Assembly (NCBI RefSeq): GCF_000151665.1
Contig: NW_013171867.1
Span: forward strand, 5,001 to 47,796
DNA from: Blastocystis hominis
Lineage: Eukaryota > Sar > Bigyra > Opalinata > Blastocystidae
Length of the DNA: 42,796 bases
Direction of reading: 5' to 3'
Position 1 is the first letter of the stretch; each line of letters opens with the position of its first letter. Of this stretch, positions 17,383 through 26,700 are shown one piece after another. The position numbers were made by a program, and so were the translations under genes. The notes beneath the pieces are model-generated. The model worked only from the letters and a program-made list of their open reading frames with translations, was not told the DNA's origin and ran no database searches.

Positions 17383-18798
17383 ATGGAAGATATTCCATAC
17401 ATTCCCAACATTGATACAACATTGCTCGCCATTAAGAATCGAATAAGACGACTCAACCATCGATGTCCGTATAATAACAAACGATTGACAAGAAGAACAG
17501 AGAATACGCTCAATCAAGCCGAAGTAATGCAGGATACCATCAAACAACGGATGGAGAATGAAACCGATGACGAGAAGAGCAAGCAATATGCCAAAATACT
17601 GCGAGAACTAGCCGACTACATCCAACCAGAGCAGACCATTGACGAGCAATTGCAGGATCTTCGACAGAACAAGGAAAGCATGGGCATTATGAAGTTCGAC
17701 TGGGAACTCGATTGTCAGGACACATTCCTCAATCAATTCACGCTCATCATTGCTCCTTCCAAGTCGGGCAAGTCGTTCCTCATCAATCAGTTGTGCTACG
17801 AGATACCTCACTCGTTCGACAAGATCTGCTTCTTCATGGGAAAGGTCAGCTATGAAAACAAGTGTCCACAAGTGCTCAAACATGTCGCCAACAAAGCAGG
17901 CATCAAAACACAATGGATCAACACGGACGGAGGGGGATCGGAGATTCCCCCGTTCACGGATAGCGAGGACGTCGCGTACAAACAATTGAATGACGATGGA
18001 TCAAGTGTGGCCATCTACAACGACATCACATATCCGTCCATCTACATCTTCGACGACCTGTACACGAAGCCAAACGATCACTGGGTAGTGAACTTCATGG
18101 ACACCATGGCTTGCATGAGTCGACATCGAAAGACCAGTTGTTTCATTGCATTCCAAGGATTCACCAAGTTGAGCAACAAGATTCTGGACAACGCCACTCG
18201 AATCTTCTTGTACTATGACATCCTTGGACGCGAGGATCTATGGCGCAAAATGAAGATACCACCACCGTCCAATCTATCCGAGGTACTTCGTGATATCCAG
18301 ATGGGCATGCACACACGATGGTACTACCTGGACGACGATTCGTTGGTCGAGTACGTCCCATACGAACTGAGTAGCAAACAACAGGCAATCAACAAGATGC
18401 GATCGAAGTTACCGAAGGCATTGAGTGATGAACGAAAGAGGAAGGAAGTGGAAGAGAAACAACGACAAGTACAGCAACTCGAGCAGGAACTGGGACGCAC
18501 GAAGTGTATCCCTGGACAACGAAGTTATCCCGATGAACTCGGCAAAGGTATAGCAAGAAGTGAGGAAAAGAAAGACAATAACCGCATGTACAATCTCTTG
18601 GACATCAAAGAGGTGGTCCAAATCAAACCACAGGATTATAGCAAATCCATCAACACGAAGGAATTCCAGTTCGTACAGAAACCGAGGGATGGAACGCAGA
18701 ACTGGGAGGCTCCGAGTGATAGAGTCGTCCCAAAGCAGAAGAAAGGCATGGCGGGACTTTGTCCCGAGGCAAAGGATTGCTTTCCAAGTACGATTTGA
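17383..18798 (+). CDS. Genome-packaging ATPase (FtsK/HerA type)
   Basis: An intact protein of 471 residues from ATG at 17383. The frame is open from 17365, but only through a GTG codon. The Walker A motif APSKSGKS is at about 124-131. Walker B, SIYIFDDLY, is at about 219-227, and a sensor-type strand CFIAFQGF is at about 253-260. This order matches the A32-like packaging ATPases of Mavericks and virophages, which pump viral DNA into the capsid. A long charged coiled-coil tail (about 370-410, ERKRKEVEEKQRQVQQLEQEL) follows the ATPase core. The last 30 residues contain a hairpin in the DNA (18752-18766). Confidence 0.88.
   Translation: MEDIPYIPNIDTTLLAIKNRIRRLNHRCPYNNKRLTRRTENTLNQAEVMQDTIKQRMENETDDEKSKQYAKILRELADYIQPEQTIDEQLQDLRQNKESMGIMKFDWELDCQDTFLNQFTLIIAPSKSGKSFLINQLCYEIPHSFDKICFFMGKVSYENKCPQVLKHVANKAGIKTQWINTDGGGSEIPPFTDSEDVAYKQLNDDGSSVAIYNDITYPSIYIFDDLYTKPNDHWVVNFMDTMACMSRHRKTSCFIAFQGFTKLSNKILDNATRIFLYYDILGREDLWRKMKIPPPSNLSEVLRDIQMGMHTRWYYLDDDSLVEYVPYELSSKQQAINKMRSKLPKALSDERKRKEVEEKQRQVQQLEQELGRTKCIPGQRSYPDELGKGIARSEEKKDNNRMYNLLDIKEVVQIKPQDYSKSINTKEFQFVQKPRDGTQNWEAPSDRVVPKQKKGMAGLCPEAKDCFPSTI
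18752..18766 (+). terminator. Gene-end hairpin near ATPase 3' end
   Basis: CGGGAC and GTCCCG pair around TTT about 30 bases upstream of the ATPase stop. Compare GGGGAGAC/GTCTCCCC at 11909, which also lies inside the final codons. Confidence 0.5.
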
Positions 18799-18846
18799 CA
18801 TAATCGGGATGACCAAAGTGAAAATGGGTTTATTATTCATATACAT

Positions 18847-19230
18847 CTATATCCTTTGGATAGCCGGGTCAACAGCGTCATGCGTGTACAAGTGAAGGAG
18901 TGCCAGGTACCCACAATTGTTGGCAAAAATCGACTGGTATTTCACTTTGATCACACGGAATACACGGTTCGTACCTGCCAGCGGGAAGTCATTCATCTCG
19001 CCAAAGCTGTTCTGGTAGTTCAGTGTGCCATCGGGTTCACGGAAGCAAGACACGAAGTGGCCGAGGCTTCCTCCGTCTTCAAAGGGTATCCAGATGATGC
19101 AATTCGCTGGTTCTTTATACTGCTTTATGAGAGGAATATACTTGTCCAATTCCATCACATCGAAGTCGGGGATCTCGAGTTGCTTGGCCAGTTTTCGGAC
19201 TTCATCGAAAGTCATTAGTTCAGCATCCAC
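18847..19230 (-). CDS. Adenain-like cysteine protease (virion maturation)
   Basis: A 127-codon frame whose first in-frame ATG is at 19215, giving 122 residues. Numbered from 19230, His58 (SLGHFVSCF), Gln99 (KYQSIFANN) and Cys106 (NNCGYLALLHLY) fit the adenovirus-protease/Ulp1 triad. The position that is normally acidic is Asn74 (NYQNSFGE). An N-terminal LMTFDEVRKLAKQLEIP helix matches the Maverick protease lead-in. The same frame stays open upstream to about 19370 with a hydrophilic linker and then KLYIHGYINVD, so the true start may be upstream or lost. It would cleave capsid precursors. It is convergent with the ATPase gene. Confidence 0.75.
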   Translation of the reverse strand: MDAELMTFDEVRKLAKQLEIPDFDVMELDKYIPLIKQYKEPANCIIWIPFEDGGSLGHFVSCFREPDGTLNYQNSFGEMNDFPLAGTNRVFRVIKVKYQSIFANNCGYLALLHLYTHDAVDPAIQRI

Positions 19231-19259
19231 ATTTATGTATCCGTGTATGTAGAGCTTAC

Positions 19260-20266
19260 CTAGTACACTCTCCTTCGAATTACTGACTTGTGTATCTTGT
19301 TCTCGTTCTGTGAAAGGGCTGTGAGGATGCGATTCTTGTTTTTCGTCACGACTAGAGTTGCCATCACTTCATCCGAGAAATCGGAGAGGTCATAGTCTGC
19401 ACCGGATGCCTTTGCGTCCTTACCTTGGAGTCTATTGGCGACATCGGTTATCCCTTCTTTTGTCATGTTGCCTACTACATTCGCTCTGTTTCACAGTATC
19501 CGATCCTGTCTTCTGGGATACATAGTTCACACCCTTGTTGATCGCGTTATTCGCGGCATTCGTGCCAGCATTTACCAGGATATCGATGATGGGTTTCAAC
19601 TTGTCTGCATTGTTGTCGTACCAACCTTTGATCTTGTTCCAGGCATTCTTGAAGAACGTGCCAACACGACTTGAACCAGCGTACATTGCTCCACCTCGAA
19701 CTTCGATGTTTTTACTTTGTCGTTCAATGGCTTTCATGGTCTTCAACACATCGTCGTAATCGGATGGGTTGATTCCATTGAGGAACACAGCAGAAACACC
19801 ACCGAATTTGAGGGCGACACCTTTGTCACCGGTTTTCATTAATGCCTTAAGGCTTGAAATGATCTGTGGAGCCATCCGGATCAGTGAAGGAATCACCGTT
19901 GCAGCAATGGTTCCGAGTACACCTCCTTTTTTAAACTGTTAGCTCGTTCATCAATTGCACTTCATTGAATGCCAGGGCGCCACCGAATTTACAATTGTCG
20001 CCTGTAGCCGACTTTGTAGTCCCGAATGCCACTGCTTCACCTTGGTTGACATTGGTCGACATGGCAATCGCGTCGGCACTTTTCGTTGGAGTTTGCTTTG
20101 GAGTTCGTTTCTTTCTCTTGCTGGAAACCGGAGCGTTTACTGGCGTCTCTAGTTCCTTGTGCAAATATAATTATATGCGTCTGTCCACGATCGTTCCACT
20201 ATCCTGTTCTCAGAAATCGGGTTCGCCATAGAAAGCAGATATGTCAACAGTGAATGGAATTGCCAT
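19260..20266 (-). pseudogene. Minor capsid/core-like basic protein, broken in several places
   Basis: Reading from ATG at 20266 (MAIPFTVDISAFYGE), the frame meets TGA (20210-20212) and a TAA near 20180. It continues through a basic segment (SSKRKKRTPKQTP), shifts frame near 19925 at an A-run, then gives a Gly/Ala-rich region with amphipathic helices (RVGTFFKNAWNKIKGWYDNN; LVNAGTNAANNAINKGVNY). It shifts again near 19485 and ends at 19260. Length, basic stretch, amphipathic helices and position next to the protease recall the protease-cleaved pVI/pX-type cement or membrane-lytic minor capsid proteins. This is an inference from architecture. The start has a CATAAATG context. At least four lesions make it non-functional as assembled. 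Confidence 0.55.
19432..19896 (-). CDS. Longest intact piece of the minor capsid-like gene
   Basis: A 154-codon open frame with hydrophobic start (IRMAPQIISSLKALM) and amphipathic helices. It begins at a GTG and not an ATG, because the natural start lies upstream across a frameshift. The last 17 residues are out of frame. See the parent pseudogene 19260-20266. Confidence 0.45.
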   Translation of the reverse strand: MIPSLIRMAPQIISSLKALMKTGDKGVALKFGGVSAVFLNGINPSDYDDVLKTMKAIERQSKNIEVRGGAMYAGSSRVGTFFKNAWNKIKGWYDNNADKLKPIIDILVNAGTNAANNAINKGVNYVSQKTGSDTVKQSECSRQHDKRRDNRCRQ

Positions 20267-20306
20267 TTATGCCTACAAAGTGAAAAGAAGATCAAAGATA
20301 TATTCA

Positions 20307-21026
20307 TTAGCCATTGAACCCTTGTGTAATGAACATATCCTTGATCGTGTTGTACGTATTTTGCAGATATCGCTTGAATTGTTGATCTACATTGACAGCA
20401 AACCGTTTGATCTTGTTTTTCATGTAGTCCAAATAATCAGGAGTTAGATCCTTACTATTAGCTACTCGTATGAAGAAACTCATCAGTTCGGGGTCTTCAT
20501 TTCGATCACGATAAGCCCTGAAAAGACGTGAGAATCCAAGGTCATTTGCAAATTGAGCGAAAACAGGATTGTTGAAATTGCGAGCAAGCAAACTTGAGAA
20601 AGCAATGAAATCTTCGCGAGTATCATCGCTTTCCCAACTATCCTTGGTGGAATTAGAATCTTTACTTTCATACGCGTCAATCAAGGCTGCAGCTCGATTC
20701 ACTTGATCGATTGCTTGAGGTGTGAAACTAGCATTTACACTTTCAGGTTGACGGTCGTTCAGTACAATCACAGGTTGAATTTGTGGCTGATTCCGGAAAT
20801 ATTCATATGATTGCCAAATGGCATCCATTAAGTTCTGGATTCCTCTCACATTCTGCTGATACAATTGTTGATATAATTGTTCCCGGGACAGCTGAGTATC
20901 AGCAAAATGATTACTCATTGTAGTAAGCAGCTGACCAGTTTGAGCATATCCATCAACAACTGCATTACCAATATTTGTTAATAGGTTGTTAGTTTGAGTC
21001 TGTCCGTCAGCAAGTTGGCTACTCAT
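20307..21026 (-). CDS. Coiled-coil protein, C-terminal open part
   Basis: A 239-residue frame from an ATG (21026) four codons after the TGA. It begins with the same GQTQT-type repeats as the upstream part and ends in a helical domain (DYLDYMKNKIKRFAVNVDQQFKRYL region). It could be translated on its own if the internal ATG is used, but continuity of the repeat argues for one ancestral gene. Confidence 0.5.
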   Translation of the reverse strand: MSSQLADGQTQTNNLLTNIGNAVVDGYAQTGQLLTTMSNHFADTQLSREQLYQQLYQQNVRGIQNLMDAIWQSYEYFRNQPQIQPVIVLNDRQPESVNASFTPQAIDQVNRAAALIDAYESKDSNSTKDSWESDDTREDFIAFSSLLARNFNNPVFAQFANDLGFSRLFRAYRDRNEDPELMSFFIRVANSKDLTPDYLDYMKNKIKRFAVNVDQQFKRYLQNTYNTIKDMFITQGFNG

Positions 21027-21035
21027 GGAATTGAA

Positions 21036-22709
21036 TCAATTTGTCAGCAGATAAGCAGTTTTAGTCTGATTATCAGTGAGTTGATTAACAATTGCACCCG
21101 TAGAATCTGTGATTAACTTGGTTGTTTGAGCTTGTCCTTGTTCATATTGGTTACCCAGAGCGTCCGTGTCATCGAATAATTGCTGCCTAGTTGCCTTTCC
21201 CTCTTCTGCAACCGCATTACCAAGAGCTATCAGATTCTGATTCGTAATCTGCAATTCATTGGACACGTTTTGAATCAGAGGTGTGAATGTATTGAATGAT
21301 TCAACCAACCGTTTGTTGATTTCATCATATGCTTTTGCCAACTCAGCAGATACAAATTGCTGAATGAAGCTGTTTCGCTCTAGCCATTGTTTCAAGAAAT
21401 CATTGTACTGCGCCTTCATGAACTCTGTCAATCCATCGATTCGCATTTTACTTTGTTTTGGAATCAATGCTTGGATATCAGCAATTGCAGGAGGATCAGG
21501 TTTGTTTTCAATTCCTTGGAGACGAGCTTCGACTCCTTGCAGATATCTATTACTCTCCTCAATCACAGCCTTCTGTTGATTTACCAAGTCACCAATTTTC
21601 TGGATCAATGATTCATTTCCTGTCGCAATATTTTTTGCCACTTCAGCATACTTATCACTCAACGACTTGATTCCATCGTTCGTATTTGTCAATTTTGTTT
21701 GTACACCTTCCAACAATTCTAACATCTTAGGATAACCCTTGTCCTTATCTTCCAGGAAATTGATTCGTTGTGCTACATAAGCTATTGCATTATAAATATT
21801 GCCAAGGTTCACCTGGATATCAAAGCTGTTCATCACAGTAATCACTTCATTCAACTTGTTGATAATGGACGTCACATCCATCTGTTGTACGATCTGATTC
21901 GTCACATTCAGAGGTTGTTGTTCAGGTTTGATCAACCACCGATCACGTTCAACGCGACCTTCAGCTACCAAATCTCTATATTTCGTACTACCTCGTTTCG
22001 TAGTGTGTGTCACACCTCTTTTATATGCCGTAGTATTATCGTCATTCCACAGCAGGACATCTCGATCTGGATCACCTTGTTCTGTCACATCGTCTCGCAA
22101 GCCAGCAAAATCATTATGAATTATTGCACTCTGTTGAGCAAATGTGTTGATACTATCTCCCATCTGTTGAGCTGCACCCGTTATGGCATCAGCAGCATTC
22201 TTCATTTCGTTGATGCTGGCTCCAAGATCACCAGGCAAATTCACGATTTGTAATTCGCCAACCTGTGATCTCTGGTAGCGGATACGATAGGGTGATACTG
22301 GCTCATATCCAAATGGATTATCAAAGATAGCTCGTTTCTCCATGTCAGACAACTTGTGATTCACAGACTGGACAATGATCTTGTTGAATTGTCTGCCAAT
22401 TTTAGCATTGTAGACCACATTGTCCTCGAATGAGTACAACAGTACGTTCTCATCATCAATTCGCTGCATTTGATATCCACGCATGTCAGAGACGGATACA
22501 CGACGACGTTCAGCGGGTGAGAGATTCATGTACGAATCAAACAAGGTTCGCTTCTGTCGCCATTGTTCGCTCCTCATTCGTTGTTGATTGAATTCACTTT
22601 CAACGACTTTATCGAAATATCGATTCAACATCTTGTCCATCATGTTTCTCGATTTCACTTTGTGTGGTTTGAATCGAATGATTGGAATTGTAGCAACGTA
22701 TTCATCCAT
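21036..22709 (-). CDS. Coiled-coil protein, N-terminal open part
   Basis: A 557-residue intact frame. A basic N-terminus (1-60) and a short beta-like region (about 90-150) precede long coiled-coil stretches. A Pro-containing break (NKPDPPAIADIQALIPKQ, about 400-420) interrupts the helices. It ends at the TGA inside the repeat region. Confidence 0.65.
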   Translation of the reverse strand: MDEYVATIPIIRFKPHKVKSRNMMDKMLNRYFDKVVESEFNQQRMRSEQWRQKRTLFDSYMNLSPAERRRVSVSDMRGYQMQRIDDENVLLYSFEDNVVYNAKIGRQFNKIIVQSVNHKLSDMEKRAIFDNPFGYEPVSPYRIRYQRSQVGELQIVNLPGDLGASINEMKNAADAITGAAQQMGDSINTFAQQSAIIHNDFAGLRDDVTEQGDPDRDVLLWNDDNTTAYKRGVTHTTKRGSTKYRDLVAEGRVERDRWLIKPEQQPLNVTNQIVQQMDVTSIINKLNEVITVMNSFDIQVNLGNIYNAIAYVAQRINFLEDKDKGYPKMLELLEGVQTKLTNTNDGIKSLSDKYAEVAKNIATGNESLIQKIGDLVNQQKAVIEESNRYLQGVEARLQGIENKPDPPAIADIQALIPKQSKMRIDGLTEFMKAQYNDFLKQWLERNSFIQQFVSAELAKAYDEINKRLVESFNTFTPLIQNVSNELQITNQNLIALGNAVAEEGKATRQQLFDDTDALGNQYEQGQAQTTKLITDSTGAIVNQLTDNQTKTAYLLTN

Positions 22710-22718
22710 TTACTATGG
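22707..22718 (-). promoter_or_regulatory. CCATAGTAAATG start-context motif
   Basis: The start codon of the coiled-coil gene lies in CCATAGTAAATG, identical to the fibre-gene start at 15386-15397. Confidence 0.45.
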
Positions 22719-22730
22719 GAGGAACAATGT

Positions 22731-22752
22731 GGGGCGACTTTGCCGTCTCCCC
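22731..22752 (-). terminator. Gene-end hairpin after penton-like gene
   Basis: GGGG-C-GAC and GTC-T-CCCC pair with one mismatch around a 6-base loop. On the transcribed strand the stem begins at the final base of the TAG of the 231-residue gene, and the next gene starts 22 bases further on. Confidence 0.55.
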
Positions 22753-23447
22753 TACTTTACTTTGGTGTAACAAGATATCGTGAATGAGATGTAGACATTC
22801 GAATTCAAGGAGATCGGACGGTCATTCGCATCTGTCAGCACCCAATCAATGTAGTCCAGGTTCGATTGTTCAATCACATCGATCGATAGGTTGTCCCAGG
22901 TGATCATGTTGTTCAGTCCCATCGATACATGAATCAGGTTATCGATCAGCGGACTCTTCAGACCGAATGTTTGAGCATTGATACTACTGTAGACTCGGAT
23001 CACACTCATGCCATTCGTGATGTCGTAGGGTTCACTCGCTACCATTCCTGCCTCAACGATACCTTCCAACTTGAGGATACTCGTGTAATCAGGTGCGCCA
23101 CTAAGGTCAACAGCGGTCGCCACATCACTGTTCAAGTATGCTCGGTTAACATCGTCTACCTGGATGGAATCGGCTATCGCACGGCATAACTCGGTAATCG
23201 AGTAGTAGCCAGGACCGACGTTGTACACCATTTCAAACCCTGACAGCATTTGAACCTTCACGACATTCATTGCACGAATGTTCCAGAGAGAAGTGGTATC
23301 GATCTTGCATGTAATCGAAGTGATCTTGTACACAAGGTCACGAGGCATGATCACTGTGTTGAACGTTTCATGGTATCGTTCGTTGTTCTTCGGAATTACT
23401 GTATTGTGGTTAATCACACTTACCGGTAGTGCACGATTATGACTCAT
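22752..23447 (-). CDS. Penton/minor-capsid-like protein, single module (231 residues)
   Basis: An intact frame from ATG at 23447. It carries one complete copy of a module repeated in the large neighbour at 23773-26837. The parts are GPGYYSITELCRAIADSI (strand-helix unit, about 77-94), LSGAPDYTSILKLEG (about 114-128), ITNGMSVIRVYSSIN (about 143-157) and a closing strand pair WVLTDANDRPISLNSNVYISFTI. I associate this layout with the small penton-type proteins of Mavericks and adintoviruses. It overlaps the upstream gene by ATGA. This is a good candidate for the capsid vertex protein, but no structure-level evidence is available here. Confidence 0.55.
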   Translation of the reverse strand: MSHNRALPVSVINHNTVIPKNNERYHETFNTVIMPRDLVYKITSITCKIDTTSLWNIRAMNVVKVQMLSGFEMVYNVGPGYYSITELCRAIADSIQVDDVNRAYLNSDVATAVDLSGAPDYTSILKLEGIVEAGMVASEPYDITNGMSVIRVYSSINAQTFGLKSPLIDNLIHVSMGLNNMITWDNLSIDVIEQSNLDYIDWVLTDANDRPISLNSNVYISFTISCYTKVK

Positions 23448-23776
23448 TTACTTTGGAGAACATGGAAGTGAGTGCACACTGTAATCGGCATTGGCAGGGC
23501 AATCGTTGCACCGGTCTTATCGGTCAACGAGAATGACCATTTGCGACTTTTGGGTACCACGACGTTCATGTATGCATTCTCCGTGTACTCCTCGTTCAAT
23601 ACAACCAACGGAGACTGTCGTCGTTCTTGCATGTTGTTCACTCGATCAAGGACAAGGCAGGTGCCAGGCGATTCTCCCTTCATCGATATCCGATCGATTA
23701 CCATGTCGCTTTTGATGAGATTGTTACTCGTGAATTCATGTTCGTACGTTCGAGCAATGTTGAACACTAGATTCAT
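23444..23776 (-). CDS. Small beta-rich protein between penton-like genes (110 residues)
   Basis: ATG at 23776 overlaps the stop of the upstream gene (ATGA), and its own stop overlaps the next start (ATGA). The C-terminus (WSFSLTDKTGATIALPMPITVC) resembles the closing strand pair of the penton-like module (D-x-x-G-x-x-I-x-L). It may be a reduced paralogue or partner of the module proteins on either side. It is intact, and its function is unknown. Confidence 0.6.
   Translation of the reverse strand: MNLVFNIARTYEHEFTSNNLIKSDMVIDRISMKGESPGTCLVLDRVNNMQERRQSPLVVLNEEYTENAYMNVVVPKSRKWSFSLTDKTGATIALPMPITVCTHFHVLQSK
23445..23456 (-). promoter_or_regulatory. CCAAAGTAAATG start-context motif
   Basis: The start of the 231-residue gene sits in CCAAAGTAAATG, and most of the motif is also the end of the upstream coding region. 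If it is a promoter or initiator it must act inside a gene. Confidence 0.45.
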
Positions 23777-26700
23777 TTATTATTTCCTCCTGAAACGGTG
23801 AATCCGATTAGCAGGTACACGTTCCCAATGAACGATAGCGGGTCACCATTTTCGTCCTTCAATTCGTACACGATGCGATCAAGCAATTCAGAACATAGTA
23901 CCAACATGCGATTCTTGTAGAAGTAATTCTTGTACAAGCTGTCCATCGGGACATTCGCAAGCAGTGGTATCGTCTTGCTTTTCACGATGTTGCAATACAG
24001 CTGTATGTTCGATAGACCGTTCGTGATATCGACAGGATACTCGGCAACCATTGGGCCATAGTTGGCATAGTACACACCATCATCGAAAGGGATACGCCAT
24101 GTATGCGATTGCGATCCTGAAGCGGGAACAATGGTTCCCAGGTTGCCACTCAACGAGAACACGTAGTCAGCGTAAATGTAGTACCCATCTGTCTCAGCTT
24201 TCCATCGTATGTTCAGTGCAGCCGAGTCAAAACACTGGTTCATGTGCCATATCATGTCAGCCTGTGTCAGTCGTGATGGTATGGTCCACGTGTGGTTCAC
24301 CGTGTCATCCGTGTACGTAATGACTGTCTCAGCAGCACTATCGTCCAGTGTCATCATTCCGTACGGGAAGCGAATCGTCGTGTTAGCCGTGTACGACTCA
24401 GATTGTTCCCAGTCAACGAAGGTAGCCAATGATGGAACAACAACTTCATCATTCCTCACATACGTAACACGTGTCGGTTGTATGAATTCGATCGACACAG
24501 CACGATCGGAATACGTACTACCTTTGATCATATTCGTCACATTCAGTCCATCGATGTTTGCCATCGCAAACTCGTAAGGTGATGTCAACTCGGGCATTCT
24601 GATGTAGTAATTGCGATAAAACTCGAAATAACAAGACAGATACACACCACCTGGTTCAGCATATGGTCCGGGTATAATCTTGAAACATGGATTATCACAA
24701 AACAATATGAATCGTGGTTCTGTACCATTTCGACATCCCATTCGTACTCGACCACCATTATCTGCAATGACATATACCAAGTACCCTCCGAGAGACGCAT
24801 CTACATATATCTTATTGATCACATTAGCGATCATATTCACGATATCAATAGCGCTATAATGACCTCGTTGGATTGTGAGAGGTCTTTCGCCATATCCACG
24901 TATTCCAAGTATAAAATTCGTCGTATCGATAAACACTTTCGTGTGATATATACTATCCTTGGAATACCAAGGTCCGATCGAAGAACCATTCGATGACACC
25001 AAGTCACCTGTATTTTCCGATGTGATATGCAATTCCAATTCTGGTGCATAGTCCTTCGCAGTCCATGACATGCTTTCCCTATTGTCATTCACCGTCCACG
25101 CAATCGCATTCTGGTGAGATGGAGGTAGTTCCATAGCACTCGCATATCGAGCATTGAGTTCATTAAAACATGTGGTTGTAAGAGTATTCATCTTGATCGG
25201 GGTAGACGTATCGTCCGTTATGTAGAATTCACCACTATCGAGTACTGAACCATCAGCTAAACGCATTGTGTATGTCGCGAGAGGCTTTAGCAGGAACCGA
25301 TTATCAGTCGTACGCATTTTCCAGTCATACGCAATAAAGGTGTTTGATCCTATATACGCATGACCACCAATACCTTGATCATTCGTCATATCAGGTGGTG
25401 AATCGCTTTCAGGGTTGAACGAAGCTTCCACTGGTCGTTCGATGCACAGGTTCTGCACAGATGGAGACAGCTTGAACCATGGAGTCCAACCAAAACCATC
25501 GATCGTCGTGTCAACACTGGATCGATTGAAATACCATCCGTCTGCTTGGACATTGAAGCGAACATGATCATCCTCGATCGTCATTGATACGAGAGGAAGC
25601 ACTTTCACCATCTCAGCACCGACAGCCTCGATGAACTCGGAGAACGTGTAGTAACCGACAGGCAATGTCAACATGTGCGAGACAGTGCCATCAGTAACAA
25701 CCACGTGATTACACGAGGAAGACATGTAGTAGCGCTTCGGGTTATCCACTCCTTTCACCAAGATGTCCGATTCGAAACCAAGGATTGACCTGATCTCTGG
25801 TGCATTCGTGAAATCAATCATGTAGAAGTGATCTACCGTGATGTGGAACGCATTCTCACCGCTATACACCAATTCGAACAGGGCATCACTTGCATTCAGC
25901 TTTGCAATGATCGTTTCGATGTCGTATGCACCGCGTGGTATCGCGATCTCTTGAATCGTAGTGCCAGCATTGATTAGCACCACTTGATCAGTCGGCACGT
26001 TGTGCAACACGAAGTCCGTATACAACGACACAGACGAGATGTAGCACTGGTCGAACGAGAGAGGATTGTCCAGCTTCACTTCCTTCTTGGTGGTATTACC
26101 GAACACTTCGATCATGGAGAACTGGTTTGCAGAGGCAATCGATGAAGGCACTTCCTCCATCACGTCCTCAATCGTCAACTGGAGTTCGAATTCGCCGTTC
26201 AGTCGCATCATCTTGCCATCCATATCGCGGAACACGAACATCAATTGATCAAACCGAGTGATCATTGGAATGCACACGTCTTCCACACTTCGCACGTAGT
26301 CAACCGTTGGATCGTCAATGATCATCGTGGTGAGCAGGTTGTTGTTCTGGTTCGCAATCTTCAGGTCCGATGATCGCACGATCGTCGAGTAGACCTGGAT
26401 CACTTGTCGATTTCGCGTGATATCAATCACGTTCGATCCACTGAACGAAGCAGGTAGAATGACCGTTCGTCCATCGAAGCCGAGGATCTCACGAATGTCA
26501 GGTGCATCTGTGAAATCAATTGTGTGTGTGGAGACTGAATCCAGATACAACCGAACGACGAGGCATTCGTGGATATCGAGAATGTGGTATCGGTCATGGT
26601 ATTGAGCAAGGCAATGATCTCACTGATCGTGTAATAACCAGCAGGGATCGTCACAGTCTCATCATTGCTGTTAGTAATCACATTCGTCGTGTCCACATTG

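Larger units (their letters stand above)
20307..22709 (-). pseudogene. Long coiled-coil structural protein with one in-frame stop
   Basis: ATG at 22709 opens 557 residues to a TGA at 21036-21038, after which the same frame continues for 242 more codons to 20307. Together they would be about 800 residues. The N-terminus is basic, with KPHKVKSRNMMDKMLNRYF. The middle and end are long heptad-like helices with repeated Gln/Asn/Thr units (GQAQTTKLI, NQTKTAYLL, GQTQTNNLL, YAQTGQLL) that run straight across the stop. This looks like an elongated trimeric fibre shaft or tape-like virion protein. Read-through or a recent nonsense mutation could explain the stop. It is preceded by CCATAGTAAATG. Confidence 0.6.
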
